From Exiguobacterium sp. AM39-5BH (GTDB taxonomy: Bacteria; Bacillota; Bacilli; Exiguobacteriales; Exiguobacteriaceae), in assembly GCF_003467445.1 (NCBI RefSeq), contig NZ_QSGS01000015.1, forward strand, positions 1 through 44,087: a DNA stretch of 44,087 nt, given 5' to 3'. The notes beneath the pieces were generated by a model that was not told the DNA's origin, searched no databases, and saw nothing but the letters and a program-made list of their open reading frames with translations. The position numbers and the translations under genes were made by a program. Positions 10,526 through 18,739 of this stretch are shown in pieces (position 1 is the first letter of the stretch; every line of letters begins with the position of its first letter).

Positions 10526-12553
10526 TTATCGTAAATCGTTGTTCGGACGCTCCGTCGGTGTCGCTTCTGGCTTATCGCCTTCCGGGACCACATCTGGTTT
10601 CGTCTCTTGAACGACTCCTGGTTGGTCGATGACTTGTCCGTGCTTGACGGCCGCCTCATCTTTTTTCGCTTCGTCATTCGAATCATCGATTGATGGTTCA
10701 GACGGCTCTTCCGGCTCATGCGGCAAGAATTCGCGCGTCTTAATTAAGTGACGAATCTGTTTCGAGTCGAGTGTTTCCACGTCGAGAAGCGTCTTGGCGA
10801 CGAGTTCGAGATCATCTCTGCGCTCCGTCAAAATCTGTTTCGCTTTGGCGTAGCAACGGTTGATGATGTCACGAATTTCAAGATCGATATCTTGCGCGAT
10901 CGCATCCGAGTAGTTCTGTTCCGTTTGGAAATCACGGCCAAGGAAGACTTGTCCACCATGGTTTGATCCAAGTTGGAGCGGTCCGAGCTTGTCGCTCATC
11001 CCGTAGTCCATCACCATTTTCCGGGCAATCCCTGTCGCACGTTGGAAGTCATTGCTCGCACCTGTTGACACTTCGCCGAAGATGACGTCTTCCGCGACGC
11101 GACCCCCAAGGAGACCGACAATCTTGTCTTCAAGTTCCGGCTTCGTCATGAAGTAACGATCTTCTTTTGGAAGCATGACGACGTAACCGCCGGCGTTTCC
11201 GCGAGGAACGATCGTCACTTTATGCACTTCATCCGCATTCTCGAGTTCGAGACCGATAATCGTGTGACCCGCTTCGTGGTACGCAACGATTTGGCGTTCT
11301 TTGTCCGAGATGATGCGACTCTTCTTCGAAGGACCAGCGATGACACGGTCAATCGCTTCTTCTACATCGACGACCGAGATGGCCGCACGATCCGCACGGG
11401 CTGCAACGAGTGCTGCCTCGTTCAACAAGTTTTCAAGGTCAGCCCCTGAGAAGCCAGGTGTCCGTTGCGCGATCGACTTCAAGTCGACTGTTGAATCAAG
11501 CGGTTTGTTGCGCGCATGAACTTTAAGGACTTCTTCCCGACCTTTGACGTCTGGACGATCAACCGTGATTTGACGGTCGAAACGGCCTGGACGAAGCAAG
11601 GCTGGATCAAGGATGTCCGGACGGTTCGTCGCGGCAACCATGATGATGCCTTCGTTGTCGCTAAATCCATCCATCTCGACGAGAAGTTGGTTAAGCGTTT
11701 GTTCACGTTCGTCATGTCCGCCACCGAGACCAGCGCCACGTTGACGTCCGACCGCATCGATTTCATCGATAAAGATGATACACGGTGCGTTCTTTTTCGC
11801 GTTCTCGAACAAGTCACGAACACGTGATGCCCCGACACCGACGAACATCTCAACGAAATCAGAACCTGAAATCGAGAAGAATGGAACACCGGCTTCGCCT
11901 GCTACAGCACGGGCAAGGAGCGTCTTACCTGTTCCCGGAGGACCGACGAGCAAGACACCTTTCGGAATCCGCGCCCCAAGTTTCGAGAACTTACGTGGGT
12001 CTTTCAAGAATTCAACGACTTCGATGAGCTCTTGTTTCTCTTCGTCTGCTCCGGCGACGTCTTGGAACGTCACACGGCGCTTCTCTTGGTCATATAGTTT
12101 TGCCTTCGATTTCCCGAAGTTCATCACACGACCGCCACCGCCGCCACCTTGGGCTTGGTTAAGCAAGAAGAAGAATAAGATGAAGATGATGATGAACGGT
12201 AAGATCGCAAACACGATGCTGAACCAGTTCCCACTCGACTCCGCCTCTTCGATTTGGATGTCGGTATCCGCGCGAAGTGATGAAAGCACTTCGGCGTATT
12301 CGGCCTCGTTGGCCGGGATGTTCGTTTCAAAACGCTGATCTTCGTCTCCTGTTAGATCTCCTGTGATTGAGATGGCTCCCGGAATTTCTTGTACGGTTGC
12401 CGTTTCAATCCGACCTTCTTCCACATATTCCAAGAACTTCGAATACGTAAGCGTCTCGCTCTGGCTATTCGGGTTTTGTAAATATTGAAGGAACAAGATC
12501 AAGGCTAGGAAAATCACACCGAAAACTAAGGTGTTTTTCACTGCACGATTCAT
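10526..12553 (-). CDS. ftsH: ATP-dependent zinc metalloprotease FtsH
   Basis: Membrane-bound AAA+ protease that degrades membrane and regulatory proteins. The protein of about 675 residues has two transmembrane segments (about 9-23 and 112-131) around an extracytoplasmic domain. Walker A GPPGTGKT lies near 204, Walker B FIDEID near 261, the SRH region [19 protein letters not shown] near 308, and the zinc site HEAGH near 426. ATG 12553 was chosen because AGGAGG lies seven bases upstream. The C-terminal 65 residues or so are acidic, Pro/Glu/Asp-rich low complexity and look disordered. It follows hpt and tilS as in B. subtilis and ends in a strong terminator. Confidence 0.97.
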   Translation of the reverse strand: MNRAVKNTLVFGVIFLALILFLQYLQNPNSQSETLTYSKFLEYVEEGRIETATVQEIPGAISITGDLTGDEDQRFETNIPANEAEYAEVLSSLRADTDIQIEEAESSGNWFSIVFAILPFIIIFILFFFLLNQAQGGGGGGRVMNFGKSKAKLYDQEKRRVTFQDVAGADEEKQELIEVVEFLKDPRKFSKLGARIPKGVLLVGPPGTGKTLLARAVAGEAGVPFFSISGSDFVEMFVGVGASRVRDLFENAKKNAPCIIFIDEIDAVGRQRGAGLGGGHDEREQTLNQLLVEMDGFSDNEGIIMVAATNRPDILDPALLRPGRFDRQITVDRPDVKGREEVLKVHARNKPLDSTVDLKSIAQRTPGFSGADLENLLNEAALVAARADRAAISVVDVEEAIDRVIAGPSKKSRIISDKERQIVAYHEAGHTIIGLELENADEVHKVTIVPRGNAGGYVVMLPKEDRYFMTKPELEDKIVGLLGGRVAEDVIFGEVSTGASNDFQRATGIARKMVMDYGMSDKLGPLQLGSNHGGQVFLGRDFQTEQNYSDAIAQDIDLEIRDIINRCYAKAKQILTERRDDLELVAKTLLDVETLDSKQIRHLIKTREFLPHEPEEPSEPSIDDSNDEAKKDEAAVKHGQVIDQPGVVQETKPDVVPEGDKPEATPTERPNNDLR

Positions 12554-12658
12554 TCTCTGCCTCCTATTCCGAGAAACGATGTTCTCGCCCATTCAGTATA
12601 TGTGTATACTTTGGGTATTTCTTTTATCTTAACACGACACATTTTCAAAAGAAAAACG

Positions 12659-13204
12659 TTAGCCCCCGTAAATGCTCGGCTTGAGCACACCGACGTACGG
12701 AAGGTTACGATATTTCTCTTCATAATCGAGACCATAGCCGACAACGAACTCGTGCGGAATCACAAAACCGCTATAATCTGCTGACAATCCGTTCTTGCGA
12801 CCCGTCGGTTTATCGAGAAGCGTCACAATTTTGACCGATTTGGCTTTACGGTACTTGAGAAGGTCGACGAGATAGCCGAGCGTGAGCCCACTATCAATGA
12901 TATCTTCTACGATTAAGATGTCGCGTCCTTCTACAGATGTATTTAAATCTTTCTCGATTTTGACTTCCCCAGTCGATGACGTCCCACCATGATACGTCGA
13001 CACGTCCATGAAATCCATTTCTAAATGAATGTCCATTTCTTTGACGAGGTCTGACATGAACGGCATCGCACCTTTCAGGACGCAGACGAGGAGTGGAAAC
13101 TCTTCTTTATATTCTTCGCTAAGCGTTGTTGCGAGTTCTTTCACTTTACCTTGAATCTCTTCGCTTGAAATCAGTACTTTCTCCATATCGTTCATTAATG
13201 ACAT
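12659..13204 (-). CDS. hpt: hypoxanthine-guanine phosphoribosyltransferase
   Basis: Salvages hypoxanthine and guanine to IMP and GMP using PRPP. The protein of about 181 residues contains [15 protein letters not shown], the PRPP-binding motif [13 protein letters not shown] and the C-terminal [15 protein letters not shown]. The frame extends further upstream, but ATG 13204 has a near-perfect AGGAGG eight bases before it and gives the usual length. It lies between tilS and ftsH, an order found across Bacillales, where TilS and HprT also control ftsH expression. Confidence 0.96.
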   Translation of the reverse strand: MSLMNDMEKVLISSEEIQGKVKELATTLSEEYKEEFPLLVCVLKGAMPFMSDLVKEMDIHLEMDFMDVSTYHGGTSSTGEVKIEKDLNTSVEGRDILIVEDIIDSGLTLGYLVDLLKYRKAKSVKIVTLLDKPTGRKNGLSADYSGFVIPHEFVVGYGLDYEEKYRNLPYVGVLKPSIYGG

Positions 13205-13239
13205 CTTGAAATCCTCCTCTTTCTTATCCGACACAATCA

Positions 13240-14469
13240 TCATTTTACCATTAATCTTGGACACATCGCACCCGACTTATCCGGAAAATCAGAAACTCTT
13301 ACCCCTACTATAGCGATAATCCGTCCCGTTGCGTCAACTATCAATGGGACGAAAGACCGTTTTTCTCGCGGAACCTTCGCATCAATGAAGACACGGGCGA
13401 CTTTTTTCGTTCCGATAGAGAGCTTTATTGTGTCTCCGGCTCGAACTGAACGAACTGTCAGCGGTAACTCGATGGCATCGAGCGGGATGCCGTTCATACT
13501 TTCCACAACGTTTAGCGACAGTAACGTTTCTCCAAACGTTATGCGCGCAGGCAATGTCGTCACGACTTGTTTGTCTGGAACTAAAGGTGGTCCGGCAATT
13601 ATCTGTAACGATAACACACCGTCTTGTTTCCGCAGTCGCCACGGCCCTTCCAAGTCGAAATAGCCTGAGCCTTGGGAACTTGTTAGCAGGCGGTCCATCG
13701 CGGGACCTACCTCTACTCCAAACCGACTCGAGAGTAGGCGGCCGACGGTGTAGCGTTCGAGAGGATGCAAGCACATAAAGTATGCTGTTTTCACGTGAAA
13801 CGCTTTCATTTCGATTTGTACATGGTTCTCGATCCATGCTTCCATCTTTCGGTAACGTATCCGCCACAACTCGCGTTGATGCCGAGCCGTTTCGCTCACG
13901 ACTTGAACAAGATCCGGTTGCGACGCGAGGAGCCGGGGCACGATTTGATGCCGCACTTGATTGCGCAAATATTCGGTCGTGGTATTGCTCGCATCTTCTC
14001 GCCATTCGAGCCGGTGCCTTTTGGCGTAGGCAATCAGTTCTCGTTTCGATTCCGATAAAAGTGGGCGGATGAGTTCTCCACCCGCGAACGGACGACGGTC
14101 GGGAATTCCCGTCACTTCGACGACGTTACGCTGCAGTTGAATGAGGACGGTCTCGAGTTGATCATCCGCGTGATGGGCCGTCATGAGTTGTGTGTAACCA
14201 AACTCCTGCATGACTTGTTCAAAAAACGCATATCGTTCCGTCCGGTAACTCGCCTGTGACCCCCCATCTGGAAAGGTGAGTCGCTTCCCGTGAAAGGGAA
14301 CATCATAGGATGCGGCGAGACGCTGCACGAACCGATATTCCTCGTCTGATTCGGGACGCAATCCATGATGGACATGGGCCACGCCCACTTCTATATCGGT
14401 CCGAATGACCCGATCCAATAAAACGATCGAATCGACTCCCCCGGACACGGCAATCAATACTTTCGTCAT
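13240..14469 (-). CDS. tilS: tRNA(Ile)-lysidine synthetase
   Basis: Converts C34 of tRNA-Ile(CAU) to lysidine so it reads AUA instead of AUG. The protein of about 409 residues begins [19 protein letters not shown], with the PP-loop SGGVDS at 9-14, followed by [10 protein letters not shown] and [14 protein letters not shown]. Its middle and C-terminal parts are divergent, as is normal for TilS, and it is shorter than the B. subtilis enzyme (about 470). ATG 14469 follows GGAGG. The ribosome site sits immediately after the terminator of the tRNA operon, with no space for a separate promoter. Confidence 0.95.
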   Translation of the reverse strand: MTKVLIAVSGGVDSIVLLDRVIRTDIEVGVAHVHHGLRPESDEEYRFVQRLAASYDVPFHGKRLTFPDGGSQASYRTERYAFFEQVMQEFGYTQLMTAHHADDQLETVLIQLQRNVVEVTGIPDRRPFAGGELIRPLLSESKRELIAYAKRHRLEWREDASNTTTEYLRNQVRHQIVPRLLASQPDLVQVVSETARHQRELWRIRYRKMEAWIENHVQIEMKAFHVKTAYFMCLHPLERYTVGRLLSSRFGVEVGPAMDRLLTSSQGSGYFDLEGPWRLRKQDGVLSLQIIAGPPLVPDKQVVTTLPARITFGETLLSLNVVESMNGIPLDAIELPLTVRSVRAGDTIKLSIGTKKVARVFIDAKVPREKRSFVPLIVDATGRIIAIVGVRVSDFPDKSGAMCPRLMVK

Positions 14470-14491
14470 CCGTCGTCCTCCTTGGTATAAC

Positions 14492-14525
14492 AAAAGAAGC
14501 CATCTCGAGTGAGATGGCTTCTTTT
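14492..14525 (-). terminator. intrinsic terminator of the tRNA operon
   Basis: A perfect 11-base stem (GAAGCCATCTC with GAGATGGCTTC), extended by A/T pairs and followed by TTTTG on the minus strand. It ends about ten bases before the tilS ribosome binding site. Confidence 0.88.
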
Positions 14526-14537
14526 CGCTTAGGTAAG

Positions 14538-14609
14538 TGACCCGTACGGGATTCGAACCCGTGTTACCGCCGTGAAAGGGCGGTGTCTTAACCGCTTGAC
14601 CAACGGGCC
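14538..14609 (-). tRNA. tRNA-Glu (anticodon TTC)
   Basis: The complement folds as a cloverleaf: acceptor GGCCCGT/ACGGGTC, anticodon loop CTTTCAC with TTC, T-loop TTCGAAT. The 3' CCA is not encoded (CTT follows the discriminator A), so it must be added after processing. Confidence 0.96.
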
Positions 14610-14618
14610 TAAATAAAA

Positions 14619-14695
14619 TGGTAGCGGCGGAGGGAGTCGAACCCACGACCTCACGGGTATGAACCGTACGCTCTAGCCAGCTGAGCTACACCGCC
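14619..14695 (-). tRNA. tRNA-Met (elongator, anticodon CAT)
   Basis: The complement starts GGCGGTGTAGCTCAG, has anticodon loop TTCATAC and ends CCGCTACCA with CCA encoded. The acceptor stem has wobble pairs at its ends, as in the B. subtilis elongator tRNA-Met. The T-stem as sequenced has a T-T mismatch at the second pair (GTGGG against CCCTC). Confidence 0.95.
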
Positions 14696-14726
14696 ATGTT
14701 ATTGTTGTGTCCTAAGCACATTTTCT

Positions 14727-14755
14727 ATAATAACCAGTACCCACGTCAGTGTCAA
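14727..14755 (-). promoter_or_regulatory. sigma-A promoter of the tRNA-Met/tRNA-Glu operon
   Basis: On the minus strand -35 TTGACA (14750-14755), a 17-base spacer and -10 TATTAT (14727-14732), about 30 bases before tRNA-Met. Confidence 0.88.
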
Positions 14756-14778
14756 TTCTTTTTTAAAAGTTTTTTCAC

Positions 14779-14823
14779 AAAAAAATCGTGTATAGTGTCG
14801 TTTTATCCACTATACACGATTTT
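14779..14823 (-). terminator. intrinsic terminator after the Pip-like gene
   Basis: A long stem (AAAATCGTGTATAGTG with its complement) with a ten-base loop and a seven-base T-run on the minus strand, about 15 bases after the stop codon. Confidence 0.92.
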
Positions 14824-14837
14824 CAGTTCGTTGTGCA

Positions 14838-17243
14838 TCACGCTTCTGACGTCGTCAGCCGATATTTTTTCTTCCAGGCGATGCGGAAATATCCCCAAAG
14901 CAGGAAGAAGCAAGCGGTTGAGACGAACGCCAAATAGACAATCGCTTGTTGCAAGTACTGCCAACCGTCCGCTGACAAAATCTCTTTATAGCCCGAGACG
15001 GTATACGTCATCGGCAACCAGGCGTTGAACGGTTGAAGGGCGCTCGGAATCAGTTCGAGCGGGAACGTTCCAGCCGACGTCGTCAGTTGAAGGATCAATA
15101 AGACGATGGCGACGAAACGGCCCGGATTTCCGAGCGTCGTGACGAGCAGCTGCACGATCAAGAGGAACGTGATGCTGACGAGCCAACTGAATCCGAAGAA
15201 CTGAAGCGGTGCCTCGACTTCAAGTCCGAGCAACATGACCATCGCCACATCCAAGACGAGCGCTTGAATCAATCCGACGACGAGCAACACACCCGATTTT
15301 GAGACGAGCCACGACAGACTGCGTTTCGGTTTTCCAGCTGGATCGTACAGCGGATAGACGATTGAGAGCAAGAGCGCCCCGACGAATAGTCCGAGTGACA
15401 TGAAGTATGGTGCAAAACCCGTTCCGTAGTTCGGGACCTTGTGAATCGAGTCATCGACGACCGTGACCGGTCCGGCCATCATGTCGACGTTATCGTCTCG
15501 GATGTCGATAGCGGCCGCTTCGGCCCCATCGGCGAGCGCGTCCCGTAACTTGCTGTTACCAGTCGCAAGTTCGGACACTCCGTCTGCGAGTTGGTCGCTA
15601 CCTGACTGAAGGTCTTTGCCGCCCTCTGCCAAACGGACAGCCCCGTTCGCGAGTGTATTCGTGCCCGCGCCGGCGCTCTTCGCCCCGTCCGCGAGTTTCG
15701 AACTACCCTCTGATAAGGCGCCCGTCGCCTCAGTCAACTGCGTACTGCCGGACGCGAGTTCGGCGGTCCCATTTTTCAACGCTCCGACGCCGGCGTTTAA
15801 GCGATTGCTTGCCGAAGCCAACTCTTTCGAACTCACGGCTGCCGTTTGCGCCCCTTGTTCCACTTGTGTCGCCCCATCCGCCAACGCCTGTGCCCCATTC
15901 GCGAGCTCAGTCTGCCCGTCACGCAACGCCACGAGTCCCGACGCGAGTTCACCTGCACCAGCCTCTGCTTGCGTCAATCCGTCACCGAGCGCGGCCTGCC
16001 CTTCTTTCACACGTGTTGCTCCCATAGAGAGTGCATCGAATCCAGCGGCCGTCGCGGTTTGACCTTCCGCCAATTGGGCCACAATCGCCTGTAGCATCTC
16101 TGGTGAAGCAGGTTGCCCTGCCTCAGCGAGTGCTGACAGCTGGGCCATCAACTGATTTTGACTGGCCAACATTTCTGTCTTCATCTGACCGATTCCGGCC
16201 ACGAGTTCCGTCTCTCCTGCCAGCAAGACGGCATTTCCCTCTTTCGCTGCCGTCATCGCGGCCGCCAATTCATTTGAACCGGCACTCAATTGCTCAACGC
16301 CTTCGTTCGAACGTTGAATCCCGGCCGCGAGTTGTTGAACGCCTTGATTGAGAGAAGCCGTCCCGCTGTGCAATTCCTCCAACTTCGAGGCGAACGTGCC
16401 TGTCCCTTCGACGAGTTGGTTCGTCCCGTCTTGAAGGGCAGATGCCCCGTCATTCACTTGACGTGCCCCGTCTGATAAGGCGGCGCTACCTGCATAAACT
16501 TGCTGGCTTCCCTGCGCCAACTTCGTCGTGCCTGTCTCAAGCTCAGCCACGCCTTCATTCAAACGACTCGCCCCGTCGGCCAATTCCTGTTGCTTCGCAG
16601 CGAGCAACGCGGTCCCATCGGCCAATTGGGTCGCCCCACGCTCGGCCGCCTGTGAGCCATCTGTCAGTTTCGTCGCACCAGTCGCCGCTTTGTCGAGTCC
16701 AGCAGCGGCATCTTGAATCCCGTCACGCATTGCACTGACATACTGTTTCGCGACTTCGGTCGACAGTTCACCTTTCACTTGCTCCATCGCAGAACTACCG
16801 ATTTGAGCCGCTAAAAAGTTATACGATTCATTGGCGATATATTTGAGTTCAAGCTTCTCAGGCTCGTCACTGAGCGCCGTCGTCGCTTTTTCTGAGAAGT
16901 TTGCCGGAATCTCAATCGCCATGTAATAGTCATGATCGTTTAACCCTGACTCGGCTTCTTGTTTCGTCGTCTCGATAAATTCGAATGCCTCCGACGTCTT
17001 CAACTTCTCAACGAGTTCGTCCCCGACGGCAAGTTGTTCCCCGTCGAACGTCGCTCCCTGGTCCTCGTTCACGATTGCCACCGGCAACTCTTTCATCTGA
17101 CCATACGGATCCCAAAACGCCCATAAGAACATCCCGGCATACATGAGAGGTACGAGTGCGACCGCGAGAATCGGGACCCAGACCCGAGGATTCTTCCCGA
17201 TGCTTCTCCATTCCGCCAGCCATAATTTCCATCCATTCATCAT
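14838..17243 (-). CDS. YhgE/Pip-type membrane protein
   Basis: The protein of about 800 residues has one N-terminal transmembrane segment (about 20-42). A very long extracytoplasmic stalk follows, rich in short repeats such as LADG, LSDG, LNEG and LASG spaced 7 or 14 residues apart, then about five membrane segments near the C-terminus. This layout is that of the YhgE/Pip family (phage infection protein of Lactococcus, B. subtilis YhgE), distantly related to EsaA of type VII secretion and to ABC-2 membrane parts. The molecular function is not settled in the family. Start near 17243 follows AGGTGAG; ATGs one codon either side are possible. It has its own promoter and terminator. It is not part of this neighbourhood in B. 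subtilis and looks like an insertion between the S1-protein gene and the tRNA operon. Confidence 0.85.
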   Translation of the reverse strand: MMNGWKLWLAEWRSIGKNPRVWVPILAVALVPLMYAGMFLWAFWDPYGQMKELPVAIVNEDQGATFDGEQLAVGDELVEKLKTSEAFEFIETTKQEAESGLNDHDYYMAIEIPANFSEKATTALSDEPEKLELKYIANESYNFLAAQIGSSAMEQVKGELSTEVAKQYVSAMRDGIQDAAAGLDKAATGATKLTDGSQAAERGATQLADGTALLAAKQQELADGASRLNEGVAELETGTTKLAQGSQQVYAGSAALSDGARQVNDGASALQDGTNQLVEGTGTFASKLEELHSGTASLNQGVQQLAAGIQRSNEGVEQLSAGSNELAAAMTAAKEGNAVLLAGETELVAGIGQMKTEMLASQNQLMAQLSALAEAGQPASPEMLQAIVAQLAEGQTATAAGFDALSMGATRVKEGQAALGDGLTQAEAGAGELASGLVALRDGQTELANGAQALADGATQVEQGAQTAAVSSKELASASNRLNAGVGALKNGTAELASGSTQLTEATGALSEGSSKLADGAKSAGAGTNTLANGAVRLAEGGKDLQSGSDQLADGVSELATGNSKLRDALADGAEAAAIDIRDDNVDMMAGPVTVVDDSIHKVPNYGTGFAPYFMSLGLFVGALLLSIVYPLYDPAGKPKRSLSWLVSKSGVLLVVGLIQALVLDVAMVMLLGLEVEAPLQFFGFSWLVSITFLLIVQLLVTTLGNPGRFVAIVLLILQLTTSAGTFPLELIPSALQPFNAWLPMTYTVSGYKEILSADGWQYLQQAIVYLAFVSTACFFLLWGYFRIAWKKKYRLTTSEA

Positions 17244-17291
17244 CATTCTCACCTTTCACTTATAAAACATAACTATTTTTTCATGTTCCTT

Positions 17292-17320
17292 ATTGTGCTC
17301 GCATCCCCGAAAAAATGCAA
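17292..17320 (-). promoter_or_regulatory. sigma-A promoter of the Pip-like gene
   Basis: On the minus strand -35 TTGCAT (17315-17320), a 17-base spacer and -10 CACAAT (17292-17297), about 49 bases before the start codon. Confidence 0.6.
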
Positions 17321-17344
17321 CCCTTTTTAATTATTTTTTATAAC

Positions 17345-17376
17345 AAAAAAACCACAGACCATAAAAGTCTGTGGTT
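17345..17376 (-). terminator. intrinsic terminator after the S1-domain gene
   Basis: Stem AACCACAGAC with GTCTGTGGTT and a six-base T-run on the minus strand, about 60 bases after the stop codon. Confidence 0.9.
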
Positions 17377-17437
17377 CGTCGTCTTCTTAAGGAAGACCGT
17401 CTATCGTTACGAGTAGAAGCTGATGGTTTACGAAGGG

Positions 17438-17971
17438 TTACCCGCGCTTGGCTCCACGTCCACCGCGTTTTGAATCGGTTTGACGTTTTAACGTCGTCAA
17501 GCGCTCATCGCTGTCTTTCAAGAACTTGCTCATCAACGTATCGAACGTTTCTGGCTCACGGCGTACTTCACGTCGTCCGCCACCACGGGGACCACCGCCA
17601 CCACGTGGACCGCCACCACGTGGGCCGCCTTGTCCTGGACCACCTGGGCGTGGGCCGCCTTGTCCCGGACCGCCTGGGCGTGGACCACGAGAGAAACGCT
17701 CGCCGGCTGGACGTTCTGGACGTTCACTGACAGGGCGGTCAACGGCTTTTTTGATAGACAACCCGATTTTGCCATCTGTTTCGACGTTCAAAATTTTGAC
17801 CGTCACTTCTTGACCGACCGTTAGTACTTCATTGATGTCTTTGACGTAAGAATCTGCCACTTCACTGATGTGCACCAAACCCGTTTTGCCATTTGGAAGT
17901 TCTACGAACGCTCCGAAATGCGTAATCCCTGTAACCTTACCTTGTACCTTGCTTCCTACTTCAATTGACAT
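17438..17971 (-). CDS. S1 RNA-binding domain protein (YabR-like) with Gly/Arg/Pro-rich tail
   Basis: The 177-residue protein starts MSIEVGSKVQGKVTGITHFG. Residues 1-75 form one S1 domain (GAFVELPNGKTGLVHISEVA, GKIGLSIKKA). A tail follows with repeated GPRPGGPGQG and RGGG units (about 95-135), and the end is basic. Homologs are general stress protein 13/YabR and are thought to bind RNA or ribosomes; the exact role is not known. ATG 17971 was chosen over the longer frame because the S1 domain begins there and GGAG lies 11 bases upstream. It has its own strong promoter, although it sits after divIC as in B. subtilis. The long RGG-like tail is more elaborate than I would expect for YabR. Confidence 0.9.
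   Translation of the reverse strand: MSIEVGSKVQGKVTGITHFGAFVELPNGKTGLVHISEVADSYVKDINEVLTVGQEVTVKILNVETDGKIGLSIKKAVDRPVSERPERPAGERFSRGPRPGGPGQGGPRPGGPGQGGPRGGGPRGGGGPRGGGRREVRREPETFDTLMSKFLKDSDERLTTLKRQTDSKRGGRGAKRG
17585..17690. repeat. in-frame short tandem repeats in the S1-protein tail
   Basis: Two copies of a 30-base unit (17621-17650 and 17651-17680) differ at two positions, and shorter CCACCACGTGG-type copies lie beside them (17588-17620). The unit encodes GPRPGGPGQG, so copy number can change without breaking the frame. Confidence 0.85.
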
Positions 17972-18008
17972 AAAATAATGTACTCCTTTTTTTGATTGAT
18001 TCCCTACA

Positions 18009-18037
18009 ATTATACGAGTCGATTCGTCAACGGTCAA
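18009..18037 (-). promoter_or_regulatory. sigma-A promoter of the S1-domain gene
   Basis: On the minus strand -35 TTGACC (18032-18037), a 17-base spacer and perfect -10 TATAAT (18009-18014), between divIC and the S1 gene. Confidence 0.85.
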
Positions 18038-18046
18038 CGAACCCAC

Positions 18047-18421
18047 TTATTCCTCTGGTGAGAAGTAAAAAATAATCTCGCCATCTTTCGAGAACAACAG
18101 CTCGTTGCGCGCTAGATTGGCGATGTATTCTTCGTCTTGTAAACGCTCGACCTGCTCTTTCAGTTCGGATTGTTCGTCCTTCATTTCCCGAAGTTCGACT
18201 TGCGCTTCATTTTGTTTCCGTTCTTGCTCGGACACATATCCGACTTTCGAGAAGTAACTCTGACCGATGAAGACAATCATCAACAAAAAGAGAAGTGTCG
18301 CCACAGCCAGGCGGCGTCGAAGATGGATACGTCGCCGGTTCTGTTCTTTTTCCAGCTGTTCTCTCCGTTCATCAAGAGCCCGAATTCGCTGTTTGCGTTC
18401 CATCGGGTTACGTCCATTCAT
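18047..18421 (-). CDS. divIC: cell division protein DivIC (septum formation initiator)
   Basis: Bitopic membrane protein of the divisome that partners with FtsL and DivIB at mid-cell. The 124-residue protein has a basic N-terminus (ERREQLEKEQNRRRIHLRRR), one transmembrane segment at about 38-56 (VATLLFLLMIVFIGQSYF), an outside coiled coil (EMKDEQSELKEQVERLQ) and the family end around YIANLARNELLFSKDGEIIFYF. ATG 18421 follows AAGGTGA. It lies after rqcP; the sporulation genes yabP and yabQ, which stand here in B. subtilis, are missing. A possible -10 TATACT upstream (about 18455) has no good -35. Confidence 0.92.
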   Translation of the reverse strand: MNGRNPMERKQRIRALDERREQLEKEQNRRRIHLRRRLAVATLLFLLMIVFIGQSYFSKVGYVSEQERKQNEAQVELREMKDEQSELKEQVERLQDEEYIANLARNELLFSKDGEIIFYFSPEE

Positions 18422-18466
18422 CGAATCACCTTCCCCCTGTCCTGTTACGTTCAGTATACCTTTTTT

Positions 18467-18739
18467 TTACGCTTCCGTACCACTGTTCACCTTTTCTTCT
18501 TTGAGCAGACGGTACATTTCTTTTGCGTCTTCTTTCCGGGCATGTTCGGCAATCGAGTCGATGACGACCGTGACGAGCTTATTTCCAAATCGAATTTGTA
18601 ACTCGTCACCGACTTTAACGTCCGTGCTCGCTTTCGCTACCTGTCCGTTCAATTGAATCCTACCTTGATCGGCGACTTCTTTCGCTAACGTGCGCCGTTT
18701 AATTAAACGAGATACTTTTAAAAACTTGTCTAATCTCAT
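18467..18739 (-). CDS. rqcP: ribosome-associated S4-domain protein RqcP
   Basis: A 90-residue RNA-binding protein (YabO/Hsp15 type) that acts with RqcH on stalled 50S subunits in adding alanine tails in Firmicutes. The S4 domain covers about residues 1-60 (MRLDKFLKVSRLIKRRTLAKEV, GRIQLNGQVAKAS, VKVGDELQIRFGNKLVTV). The start overlaps the mazG stop by four bases, indicating coupling. The role is known from B. subtilis; here it is inferred from sequence and position. Confidence 0.92.
   Translation of the reverse strand: MRLDKFLKVSRLIKRRTLAKEVADQGRIQLNGQVAKASTDVKVGDELQIRFGNKLVTVVIDSIAEHARKEDAKEMYRLLKEEKVNSGTEA

Noticed and set aside
17585..17690. CRISPR-like array
   Set aside because: The repeats are contiguous, in frame and code for a Gly/Pro/Arg tail; there are no spacers.
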